The notes under the pieces were generated by a model. It worked only from the letters and a program-made list of their open reading frames with translations, was not told where the DNA came from and ran no database searches. Shown here piece by piece: positions 11,401 through 23,035 of a stretch of 64,000 bases of DNA. A program made the position numbers and the translations under genes. Location of the stretch: positions 13,760,875 through 13,824,874 of the forward strand of contig OZ234495.1 in the NCBI GenBank assembly GCA_965153455.1. Direction: 5' to 3'. This stretch comes from Sphagnum compactum (taxonomy: Eukaryota > Bryophyta > Sphagnopsida > Sphagnales). Every line of letters starts with the position of its first letter. Position 1 is the first letter of the stretch.

Positions 11401-14400
11401 TTTTGTTAATTCCTACTAAGGAATTCTTGGTAGTTATGATGTAAATGTTACAATTCTACAAAACAACGTGTGCATCATAAAACACATGCACTTGCAATTC
11501 TAATCGTGTTTCCACACCTTACAAATGTGTGGATCAAACAATACTCATGAGGAAATATGAGACTATGCTAATTGCCAAAGAAATATATCAAATTCAAACC
11601 TTTGATACAAATCTCTTAATCATTCAAAATATCAACCATATATGCTTGTATAAATTGGATCAAAGAAAGGTGATCGGTGCATTCTGTATCTGAAACATGT
11701 TGACATTGGATTCCTACATAAACTTTTCACAAACTTATGGTTGTATGGAATAAATATGTGTAATTGGTATAACGCATTTTTTTACCTTTGACTATTAAAG
11801 CAAATGACATTTACAACATTATGAAAAATTTATTGAAATGACTTGAGAAATCAAGTGCATATGCTTGCCCAAATCAAATTTTAAATGACGTGTAATTAAA
11901 GCTACAAACCCAACTTCTTTTGGAGCAACTCTTGCTTGTGCAAATGATATCATAGGGTAAGATCAAGTTTTTTAAATGTGTCCATATAAACATCTCCAAT
12001 GTAGTGTTAACACAAGTTCAAACTTTAGAAATTTGGTAAACAAGCTTTAATTTAAATATAAGTCAATGTTAACTAATTTTTCATTTTTTTTCATAATTAG
12101 CTGAAACGGTTGTTTTAATTTTTTTAATTTTTGGATCACATAGGGTATTGATATCAAAAATTCAAAAAAATAAACCCCCACCTATTATCAATTTCATTAT
12201 CAAAGTAATATTTGTGGTGACCAATTTACTTGGTTTTTTTGGGTAACAACTGCCTATTATGCATAATGGTTGGTTTTCAAATACTGACCTTGAAAACCAC
12301 TTATTATACAGCCCAAGTAAGGAGGTTTTAGGGTTTAATTTAGTTGTTTTCCTATGGCCTTATTTTCAAAAACAAGGTTACCAATTAATGTGTGAAATGT
12401 GGGTGCTAATTCATTTTAACCCTTTCTAAGATGGAAATCATGACCATAATGTTGTTGTGGACATTGAAATGATTCATGTATATTGGGTTTTTCAACAATG
12501 AATGGGGTGTTATGGGATGCAAATGTATACAAACAAAACAAAATCATCATCAACACGTTAACTTTTCTGCAATTCTTGTTACATATCTCTATGTGGTGCC
12601 ACTTTAATGGCATGTTAATCATGGAAAGTTGTGCTTACTCATTAATATGGATATTGAAAAATCTAAAATGTGTCAAAAAATCTTCCAATATGAAGGTTTG
12701 GTTGGAACAAAGGATGTTTAATGGCTTCATTCAATGATACTACTTTCACAAAGGCCCCTTAGTTTTCATAATACAATTTCTTTGATGCTCATTTTTTTGG
12801 TAGTAGTAGGTTATTATTAGACACACATAAAAAGCACTCAAATTTTCATATTTTTCCAATTTTGTGGTTATCAAAAATTAGGGTTTGTTTAAAGTTCATG
12901 AGTCCTTTACAACATGTAAATGCAATGCAATGTATACATTGTTTTTAGAAAGTTGTAGCTTTAATACAAGAAATAACACTTGAAAATTTCAACATGTTAT
13001 GGTATAGTTTGAAATTGTGATCATTTTTCAAAATGAAACACAAAATCTAGTAAAATATGTACACTTTCAAATTTCATATTTACTCAAATTTGAATTTTTT
13101 TTTAATGTGACGTATTAGGGCAACTATAAATACAATAATAACAAGTTGCAATATTTCATTTGAAAATCCTTCTTTATGAAAAAATGATTTTTTGGCAAAA
13201 GGATCTTGAAAAGGACCATAGTCCTAATAGCAAAGTAAACACATTGGCTCATTAATATTGGCCTATGGCTTCCAATTTGGGAAGAAAGCAAACCCAATTT
13301 CCAAGGTTTAAGCCTCGGCTTTTGGTTTTACAACTAACTAGATCATGTTATAGAATGACAAGAAAATTAAATATGCTTAAATGTGAAAGGGGATTCTAAT
13401 AATTGAAGATGATTTTGTTTCAAATGCGGTGGTAATTCCATATACATTGTGGTACTAACACATGACACAAGCATGTTTAGGGTTGTAAGGTAAAAAGGGG
13501 TAATATGAATCCCTAACACCTCTTAAATCAATTGCAAGGAATCTTGACAAGTTGATGTGGTAACATAAGATCAGACAAAAAGTCTTGAGACAATGTTAAA
13601 CAATGATGCTTAGACAATGTTTTTACATTGTGTCATTAGTTTCAAGTTTTTAAACATGTTAAAAGGAACCATATATTTATTGGATTATTTTCAAATTAAT
13701 CCAAATTTTAGATTGATATATTAGAAAAAAACATTATACATATACAACACACATTTTCAACATTCTTTTAGTTTATGAAACTTATAAACATGTTAGAAAA
13801 ACACTAATCATTGTTGAATGGGTTCCTAATAACTTATTTTGACCTTTTAGGAATGATAACCTATTAGGAATGATGACCTAACATGGATGAAAATTTAATC
13901 AAATCCATGTATGTAATAAAAATTTAAAAATTCATGCATGTATCATAAAAGTTTTATCAAATAAAGGTTTTTGGCTAGTTGAAGTGGCTAATTGTTAATG
14001 GTTAGGTAAGTAGGATCTAGGAGATTCATGTGATTATTTCCAACAATGTACATTATGAAAAACTTATTCTAATTAATGTTGTTTACATTCCAAGTTTGAA
14101 GGAAAAACTTTTTTTTGTTAAATAAGTAGCCATGAAGCCTAGTATGTCTATTGTTCACAACCAAGCTCTTCTTACAAGTTCTTTGCAATGACAATTTTAT
14201 ATGTTGAATTTTTAAGCAATCCTTCCTAGTTATCCAAATGTATTAGCCCATTTCATTTCTACAATTTGTGTAACTCCCCAAATATGGAGTGAGTCGAGAG
14301 TCTAAAATTGTGACATGATCTCTTTGAACATTTAAACCATGCATGATTAAAAAGATTGTTGTGTCCAACTTGGTTACAATAATCAAAATCATGGATCTTA

Positions 14401-17400
14401 ATACTAAACCATATTTTTTTGTGGGTCTATTTTTGGAAAAAAAAACATGATGATCCCTATTCATTCCCAAAGAGAAAGAACCTTGCAACCAAGCATATTT
14501 TCCCATAATAATATACATGGAAAACTTGTGGATTCTCTTGGTGGTTCTCATTACTACATCCGTTTCAAGGATGATCATTAGAACTATATTGTAATAAAAG
14601 GGCAACATCGACATATGTATATCAATTAATTAATTAAATATAAATATTTCATGTTAAAAAAAATTGTGAATATTATTATTATTATTTTTAAAAATTTGCT
14701 TCACAAAGTTTTGTTCTTTGAAAAACATATTTTTAGAAAATTTCAACATTTTTGCAAATAATTTAATTATTGTCAAAGTTGCTAAGGTACTATGGTATTT
14801 TTTTTTATGTTTCACAAGTCAAATATTGTTTGTTTCAAAGCCATTGTTCAATAAGCTTTTGTGATCCTAGTAACAAGATACAAAAGGAAATAACTAACCA
14901 AGGAGGAGAATGTATGGGACAATCTTTCCACCTATTTGTGAAGGATGAAAGTCGATAATTCATGAATACACAACTTCAAGTACATCTCAAAATAAAATGG
15001 GGTTAGCAAATGTGATAATCGAACTATTGTGGAATTTGCTCATTCTATGCCAAACATTCTACAAAATTGTTGATCGCATTCTAGGCTAAAATTATTCATA
15101 TAATTGTTCACATTTTGAATCACACATAAACACAAACTTTGTCCAACATAATTCCTTGTGAAGCAAGTGGTACAGAGATAAACCAAGTTTGGTGCATGTT
15201 AAGGTTTTTGACTGTACTACTTTTGTTCACATTCCTAAAGAACTAGCATCAAGTTATTTTTGAAAAACAAGCGATTCATTTTTTGGGTATACAATAACCA
15301 TTGCAAAGCATATTGACTTGGGGATCTTGAAAAATGTTTCCAAATTATTGAATTAGACAATGTTATTTTTTATGAGACTATGAATGGAAACAAACATATT
15401 TCAAATCCAAATGGTAAAATATACATAACCTTATTTTTTGGATTTTCCTAAATTGATTATATGATTCAAGATAGAATCAACCATGAGGCCAGTCATATTG
15501 CTATTCATGAAAATACTACACAAAATGTGAATGTCATTGATGTTTTTGTAGACCTAAATATTGAGGACACTAGACTTTATCAACATTTTATCAAGCCAAC
15601 TAATATTATGAACAAATTTATGATTTCGTAATAAGCCACGTAAAATGTTTTTACATTGTTTCTTTGGAGTTGTGCCCCACCCCAACATTTAGGTGATTAG
15701 ATCTATTAATTGGATAATAAAACCTATGGATGTATGGCAGTTTCAAAATTCCTGATGTGTTCATGTGAGTTTACATATTGTGAAAGATTGAGTCAATAAA
15801 ATGTTAGTTCTAAACTATGAACATGACATTCAAATGATTCTTCATGATTATTGGTTTTAGGATGCACATCCAATGGTAATTCTTCTAGATCCTAGAAATC
15901 ATTTGGTCTTTTTTTCATCCAATGATGATTTGCCACAATAGCCATTTCCATACAAGCATTTGGTCAAGAGTCTTTCTAATGCTACTCTTGCCATTCTACC
16001 TAACTTTCTTTTCTTATGTTGTCAACAATGTTACCAAGTTTATTAAAGAAATCAACAAAGCTCCATTACATGGTGTTGAAATAGATAATTTGATATTTGG
16101 TTGGAACACTACATCTAATTATTTGTTAGGGTCCTATGCTTCAAATGAATAAGCTTATTGCTTTTCGTGATGTAGATTATGTAGTTGATCTGAATGACAA
16201 ATGATCAAAGTTTGAATATGTTTCTTTTTAAAAATAAAATACCTATTTCATGGGGTAGATGTAGTAGGCTTGTATAGTTGGAAGCATTATTGGATTATAA
16301 AACATAGTTACATTTGAATTGCAATTAAAAAAATCATTTGGGTGAAAATAATTTTTTAAACATTGATTTCCTCAAATAGAATCCATGAGCTATTATCTTC
16401 ACACAACCAAGTTGCCATCCACCTATCCTACAAGCTTGAGTTTCCAAAATGAACTCAACAATATAATGTTACATACATATTTTCAAAGAGAATTTTTGAA
16501 AATGGGAGCTTACTAAATAGTTTATAGTCCAACATCATTCCAAGTTGAAAATATTTTCACCAAAGCTTTACCACTTGAGAAGTTTCTTAAATTTTGAAAT
16601 AAATTGGGAATCAGTTCATAAAAGTGAAAATGTTTCCAATAGTAAATGTTAACATTGAGTGGCAATGTGAATCAATATTAACATTTATTATTAGAAACAT
16701 TATTCTACTAAATAATGAATTATTACTTTAAGAAAAGGCATGATATTTTGAATGTTTTGAATGCATTATGACATATAATTTAGGCACATAGTCCTCAAGG
16801 GTTGTTAGATGTAATGTTTTCTTTAGGAATTTTTGGGTGTAATCAAAGTGGTGATCATTCATAAAAATTGCAATTGTCCCATGGAAGATTTAGCAAATCT
16901 AGCTATAAACTAAACATGAAGTACACAATTTTAATCATCTTTCTATGTTTTTGGTTACATAATAAAAATAAAATATTAAATTTTGATTTTTAAAAATATT
17001 ATTTTCTCACTTTTGCCAATTGAAAACCTCCAAAATCATTTCAATTTTGAAATTTTAATTTTAATTTCACTTTTTGGCAAAAAAATTTCAAAATAAAAAA
17101 GGCTAGTTAGATGTTGTGCTACTATTGTTGTATATGGCATATTGATTTGATATCTTTTGTGAAGAAAAAGAAAATTGCGGGTGTGAACTTAAGTTAATTA
17201 TGTTTATTACATCGTTAAAATGCATGTGTTTTTTCAACAAACAAGGACAAAACAACCTCGTAATCATACTTATAAACCAATGAAATAATAAATTTTTTAC
17301 ACTTGTCATGTTCCATGACAAAATGTACAATTTTGAATGAAGGGTGCAAGTACGTAAATAGGAATCAACGAGATTACTTTACCAAAGGACTCCAAATCTT

Positions 17401-17730
17401 TTTTAGTTTTTTTTCACTTTTTCATATGAAAGAATTTTTGAATGAAATTTTTTGCAACTTGTTGTTAAAAATACATACAGTTGTCCCAATAGACCACATG
17501 TTTTGTGTTAATCATTGTTGAATAAATATGAATTTTTCAAAGTGTGTAAATTCTGCTAGATTTTGAATTTCATCTTGAAAATTTATCATAATTTTGAATC
17601 ATACCAAAATATGATAATTACTTTCGGTTTTTTTTTAACATCATAAAATACAACTTATATATATTTTATCTTGTTTTAACCTAAACAATCAAAATTTCAA
17701 AAATCTACAACCTAACCTACTAATTATTCC
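8463..17730. other. Long AT-rich gene-free region
   Basis: Over 9 kb with no recognised exon, RNA gene or intact mobile element. Open frames are short and without family resemblance. Many T or A homopolymers occur, for example at 9125-9146. It is probably heavily decayed repeat DNA, but I see no specific motif to prove that. Confidence 0.5.
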
Positions 17731-18480
17731 ACCAACTACTTAGTAATAACTACATGTTGTGGAGGTACAAGATGCAAACTCTTATGGATGTAAAGGAGTT
17801 ATGCGAACTAATCAACATGACAGAGGTCAAACTAGGAAACGAGGATGTCGTTGCCACTATCACATATACCAAGAAGGATAACAAAATTCGGAAAGCTTGT
17901 CCGACAATCAACTTGTGATTGTGTGGAAGGAAACCACGGCCCATGAAATTTGGGAGGCGTTTGAGAAACGGTATGTTGATAAAAGCATCACCAATAAGAT
18001 TTTTCTGACTAAGAAGTTTTTCATGTCGCAAATGAACCCCAACAACACCATGGAGCAGCATGTCAACAAGCTTGGAGCAATGGCTGAGGAGTTGGATGCC
18101 ATTAGAACAACGATCCTTGACAAAATCAATGTGATGGTTTTCCTCATGAGTTTACCAAAAAGGTGCCAACACTTTATCATTGTGCTTGAGTTTCTCAAAC
18201 CAAAAGATCGCCCTTGGGACAAGGTGAGTATAAGCACTTGACTCTTCAATGAAGTGTTCATGTGCAAAGAAAAAGGTGATTCATCCCAAACTCCTAAAGC
18301 AACATTACTAGTCTAATAAGGGTTTTGAGTATAAAAACATGAGAAATAAAAGTAAAGAGATATGAAATTATTACAAACTAACATACCATTGGGCCAAAGA
18401 TTGTAAAAAGAAAAATATTGATGTTTCACAAAAATCAAATATAGAAGAAGGAAACATGGTCAATAACGCATAAGTCATCA
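17731..18480 (+). pseudogene. Decayed Ty1/Copia gag remnant
   Basis: Translation from about 17747 gives NYMLWRYKMQTLMDVKELCE, typical of the start of Copia gag. After a frame change, 17897-18241 gives the UBN2-type gag core (KRYVDKSITNKIFLTKKFF, then MEQHVNKLGAMAEELDAI). At 18365-18412 a ruined CCHC zinc knuckle can be read: the His and last Cys remain (KLTYHWAKDCKK), but the first Cys is a stop and the second is Tyr. Frame breaks and stops show it is dead. No protease, integrase, reverse transcriptase or LTRs were recognised nearby. Confidence 0.8.
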
Positions 18481-19429
18481 AGGGAGAGCATCTAGGAGTG
18501 TATTGAAATCTTTCGGTAGTTTGATTGGGACAATCTCAATATCCTTTTGATGAATTCCTATGATAAGTGATTTCAAATTGATAGAGATATTCAAGACGAC
18601 ATTTATCCTGCCATGATCAAAATTGTGGAAAATCTTTGTTGAGTCCAATCAATTGTATTGATTATGGTTGAGACTCAATTTTATGAAAAAGTTATGTTCT
18701 AGTTTCTTTTGTTGAATTTTTAACAATCAAATATCCAAATCTCAACTCAAGAAGTTTGCTTGTATGTTTATGGTGTGAGAACTATTGAATTTATGGAACC
18801 TTCGAGTGCCATCATTGAACAAAGGTAGCCCAAGGTTTGGAGCAAGATTGATCTTGAATGGCAATATGTCTAACGGCTCTTTTACATTCAACACGATGAA
18901 AGTTTCACAAATGAAAAATGTTCTTAAAATTTACTTAGATCATCCACCCATTTTCTATAGATGGATTGAATTTTACATTTTTGATCGAGCTTTTTGAACA
19001 TTCGTACTCATCCATTCTTTTAGAAACATTTTTTAAATGATTTTTGATACACTGGTTGGTTTTTGTCAATCTTTAAAACAGACCTCCAATTTTAGATGAA
19101 ATCAATCAATGAATTTTCCTCATGTGTTTGCTGCACATGCAGCAAAGTGTCGTTGTTGCCAGTGCTATTTATCATTGACAGTGAAGAAATCACACGGATG
19201 AAGTAATCTTTTTTCATCCATGAAGAGCCCTTTCTGTCTATGATGAGGACCCACTGGTTACCGACCTACCGGGTCGGAAACGCGAAACGATGGTCGTTCG
19301 TCATCAGAAAATAACGCTCGTCTCAAAGACGAATCACAATGCGACACGTCATCAAGATTCGCCTCCCCGTCGATTACGGGGAATAAAATGTCATTTCCAA
19401 GTTTTCCACTCCAGAACTTTCGTGGCTCT
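18481..19429. other. Gene-free spacer upstream of the R-SNARE gene
   Basis: The left part may continue the dead Copia element, but no domain is recognisable. GC content rises after about 19240, where the promoter and leader of the next gene probably begin. Confidence 0.4.
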
Positions 19430-20037
19430 CTCTCTCTCTCTCTCTCTCTTCGCTCCGGCGCTTGCGCTTGCTCTTTGATTGTGAGAAGTCTTTCTTCTTG
19501 TGTACAATTTTTGAAAGCCTCAGTGGTCGAATTTCCTCGTTTTGCTTCTATCCTTGGATCTCACACGGTGAATTCTTGAAGACGAGAACGTTTTGCTCCT
19601 CCTTTTGCCTCCTCTTCACCTTTGCTTTATTGTGTTTGTTTTTCTTGTAGTAAGCGTATACCTAGGTCGTAGTTTGTTTTCAGGTCGATTTGTAGTTTGC
19701 ATATCATTTGTTTCGAGGTAAATTCTTCTCGGAGATTGTGGCCCCCCCATCATTAGCTTTCTCTCTTATCAGTTAACGCAAACAAAAATGTTCTCTGTGG
19801 AGGTCGCTGTTTCTCTAGGGTTTGGGGACTTAGGGTTTTAGTAGGTTTGGAACCTGTTTCTCTGGTAGAAAGAGGGATGCTGTTAGCTTGCTGACAGAGA
19901 GAGAGAACTAAAGAGAAGCTGTAAAGAACGTGGACAGCCAACCGCGAGAGGGGTAAGGGGAACTGTAGTCCTCTTTCTTTGTAAATCTGTGTTTCGATTT
20001 CGTCACAAGGAAGGAAGAAGGGGGGGAAGACGGGAAC
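19430..20037 (+). promoter_or_regulatory. 5' leader/promoter of the R-SNARE gene with CT repeat and telo-box-like motifs
   Basis: A CT microsatellite (about 19428-19449) is followed by a pyrimidine-rich stretch, typical of plant leaders. CTAGGGTTT (19815-19823) and TTAGGGTTTT (19830-19839) match the plant telo-box core (AAACCCTA on the other strand). The transcription start cannot be placed. Confidence 0.4.
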
Positions 20038-21644
20038 ATGACGATTCTGTATGCTTTGGTGGCAAGAGGCACGGTAGTCCTGGCGGAGTTTAGTGCGGCA
20101 TCAGGGAATGCAAGTACAATATCACGTCGCATTTTGGAGAAGTTACCGACAGGAGGAGACACCCGTGTTTCATATACCCAAGATCGGTACATCTTCCATA
20201 TCATGAAGGCAGATGGCCTGGTTTTCCTTTGCATGGCCAGCGACACGTTTGGAAGTAAGCCTTGAATTTGTAGGGTTTTCTCTTGTTAAGTTTGATTCCC
20301 GACTGCTTGCTTTACCTGACTGGATTTGAGGGTTTTGTGGTAGAAGAGTAGTTCATAGCGATTGGGATGCAGTTCCTGCATAGATGATTTAGCCCAACTT
20401 TTTTCTTTTGGTTCTCTAGGTCACTGGCTTAAGTGATTTTTAGCGTTAATCTTTGCAGGTCAGTCTTTATGGCCATCAAATGTCGGTGAGGAGGAATTGG
20501 TCGTGGTGTAGCCACACCTGTGTGCAGTGTCATTCGTGCAATTCTTCACGTTAGCTTGCTGGGTTAAAGGGCTGATGATCTAGTTCCTGTATGTAGTTGA
20601 CTCTGTCGTCTAACACACTGTCATTGCAGGACGAATTCCCTTTGCATACCTCGAGGATATTCACATGAGATTTATGAAAACTTATGGGCGAGTGGCATTC
20701 ACAGCTCTGGCCTATGCAATGAATGATGAGTTCTCCAGAGTGCTTCACCAGCAGATGGAGTACTTCTCAAGTAAACCTAATGCGGATGCCATAAATCGTG
20801 TCAAAGGAGAAATTTCTGAAGTATAGTATTCCAGTCTGTCCAGACATTCGCTTGAAGTTTCTTTTTTTTCACTCCTTTTCTGCTCTTCTACATTGCCCAG
20901 TCTTGCTTTGTTGGAATCAAATGTTAACTCATCCAAGATGATGCTGCAGGTGAGGGCTGTGATGGTTGAGAATATTGACAAGGTGTTGGACAGAGGTGAT
21001 CGCATTGAGTTGTTAGTAGACAAGACATCTACAATCCAGGACAACTCATTCCACTTCAAGAAGCAGTCACGTCGACTACGACAAGCCATGTGGATGGAGA
21101 ATGCCAAGCTTTTGTAAGTTTTCTATGTACTCACAGTAAGCTGTTTCTATCTTCCAGGCAGGGCTTCTGTCTCCTTGGAGTGCCTTATGTGTTCAGCAGA
21201 ATTACTTCTCTTCACCAATAGTATCAATTGGCACGTGGTATTTGCTTAAATTGGTTGTCCAGAAGTAGGCATCTCAGTCTGAGTTTCACACCATTTCAGC
21301 AAGCATCAAGTCATCAAGCCGGTGCCTATGTTCACTGTTGAATATTGCATCCATATCAGGTTTCTTAAACAGGACCTTGCTTGTGGGAGTGGTCTTCTTG
21401 GCCATCAATCTAAAAAGCAGATGTCATATCAAGGAAAGCAGGTGTGCAGAAAGAACTAGGTGGTAACCAAACTTAAATATTCTGGAGATCACTGCCTGGA
21501 GATTGTCTTATCTGATGACTACTAACTCTACCATTGGGTTCTGTGGTCTGCAGGATAACCTTGATTTGTGTCATTGTGGTGTTGCTCTACATTATCATCT
21601 CTTTCTTCTGTGGTGGTATCTTCCTGTCTGGGTGTCGTGGTTAG
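20038..21644 (+). CDS. VAMP7-type longin R-SNARE (VAMP71 group), four exons
   Basis: R-SNARE on endosomal/vacuolar membranes that pairs with Q-SNAREs to drive vesicle fusion. Exons: 20038-20254, 20630-20820, 20950-21113 and 21554-21644. All junctions are GT-AG and phases close exactly, giving 220 residues, the usual length. Residues 1 to ~110 are a longin domain (starts MTILYALVARGTVVLAEFSA; later YGRVAFTALAYAMNDEFSRV). Residues ~125-185 are the R-SNARE helix (VMVENIDKVLDRGDRIELLV) with the zero-layer Arg at 151. Residues ~191-209 are a hydrophobic tail anchor (LITLICVIVVLLYIIISFF) ending in a short luminal CGGIFLSGCRG. The anchor is encoded by the last exon alone. The ATG follows an in-frame leader and matches the conserved family N-terminus. 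Assignment to the VAMP71 group rests on my knowledge of that N-terminus. Confidence 0.95.
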
Positions 21645-23035
21645 TGTTTCTGTCATTGAAACATTCCATGTGTCCTTTGGCCCCCAGTTCTCCCCAGGGA
21701 TGGCCCTTAATAAGTGGTCAGTTAGTACCTATGAGAATATTGTGTTGTGATTAAGTGAGCATACAATTGCATACCAATGGATTACTCTGAACTCAATAGT
21801 GGAGTCTGGGTTTGATGTTTTTTGGAAGGTATAAGTTCTTCTGCTAGTATTTGTGGTTAGGATGGTGGACAACTAGTAATTATTAGGTCTCAAGTTTCCC
21901 TGATTAGGAGGGTTCCCTGCCATTACGATATTGATGCTTGGAACCTGTGCAATAGTGTCTGCCAGCATATTTCATTAGCTACTTTATGACCAGTTTTAGT
22001 CAGAAGGTAGATTGCTTTCAAGGTTTGTGGTAGGTGTAAATAGCTAGATTTTGGATTTTCATTAGTGTAAACTGTTGACTGGCTGTGTCTTAGGAACCTG
22101 ATGTTTACAGGGGTTCCCATCTTCCTCAACTAAGACATTAGAGACTTGTTCTGAACTGTACACTGTTGGTCTGTTTGTGGGTTACTGCTGCAATGGCACT
22201 GCTTTTCTTGAATGTTTGCAGCATGTTTCAGTACTGTTTATGTACCCACTGTTTATATACATGAGTTGAGACTTTGCATTGAAAGCAGTGTCATGCATTC
22301 CATCATGTCAACACTGGTTTTCTTTTCCTGCATCAGGACAATGAGTTGTCAACCTGAATTTACAAAGGATTTGCTGTTACAAAACTATTGCTAACATCCA
22401 TCTAGGCGTGGATAACTGAATGTCTACATAAGCTAAAAGCTTCTTATGCCTGTTGATGGCTCGACTCAAGCAGGTACATATGATCAACTCCTACATACAG
22501 GGATGCCCTTGAAGCTGGAACCCTGGTATATAGACCGGTGCTGGTATCAAAGAATCAACAAGACTAGTATGACCTGATGCAATACCAGCCTTGTAATGGT
22601 ACCTGCCTGGTAAGGACTTGAGGTAATACCAGTTTAATACAAATGCTATATTGGTTTCAATATCAGGTATATACCTACCTGCCACATCTGAGCCAAGAAT
22701 CAGCCTTGGACCATAACACAGCTGGTAGGTGTGAAAGTTAAAAGAAAGATCCAATGCCAGTACCAGCCTATATGTTCAAAAGCTGATACCTGCCCAACAC
22801 TGGAAATTTTTCTTCACTTCTGCCCCTTGTGCGGGCAAATTCTTGTGAAATAGGAGTTTGCCCGTCCACAAACCCTAGATCGAGCTCCTGCTGATCATCG
22901 CGGTGATGAGCGCAATACAGCAAACGATTCTGTAACGAAGACTACAATCTTTGCGCGATCGTCCAAGCTGCTTCATGATCTTGCGATCAGGCAATCAGCA
23001 AGGAGAAGCAAGGAGTGAGAGGAAGGTGAGATCCG
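21645..23035. other. Spacer between R-SNARE gene and helical-repeat gene
   Basis: The first part is 3' untranslated or intergenic sequence. At about 22498-22803 many GGTAC/CCAG/GGTATCAG words recur and the right edge CCCAACACTG resembles a hAT terminus, but the left edge (CAGGGATGCCC) does not pair with it well and no target duplication was found. From about 22860 the sequence becomes GC-richer and is probably the next gene's leader. Confidence 0.4.

Noticed and set aside
14243-14614. 123-codon minus-strand frame in AT-rich DNA
   Set aside because: No motif; AT-rich spacer gives occasional frames of this length by chance.
22498-22803. hAT-like MITE suggested by a CCCAACACTG right edge
   Set aside because: The two ends pair poorly and no target duplication is visible, so it is noted only as a possibility.
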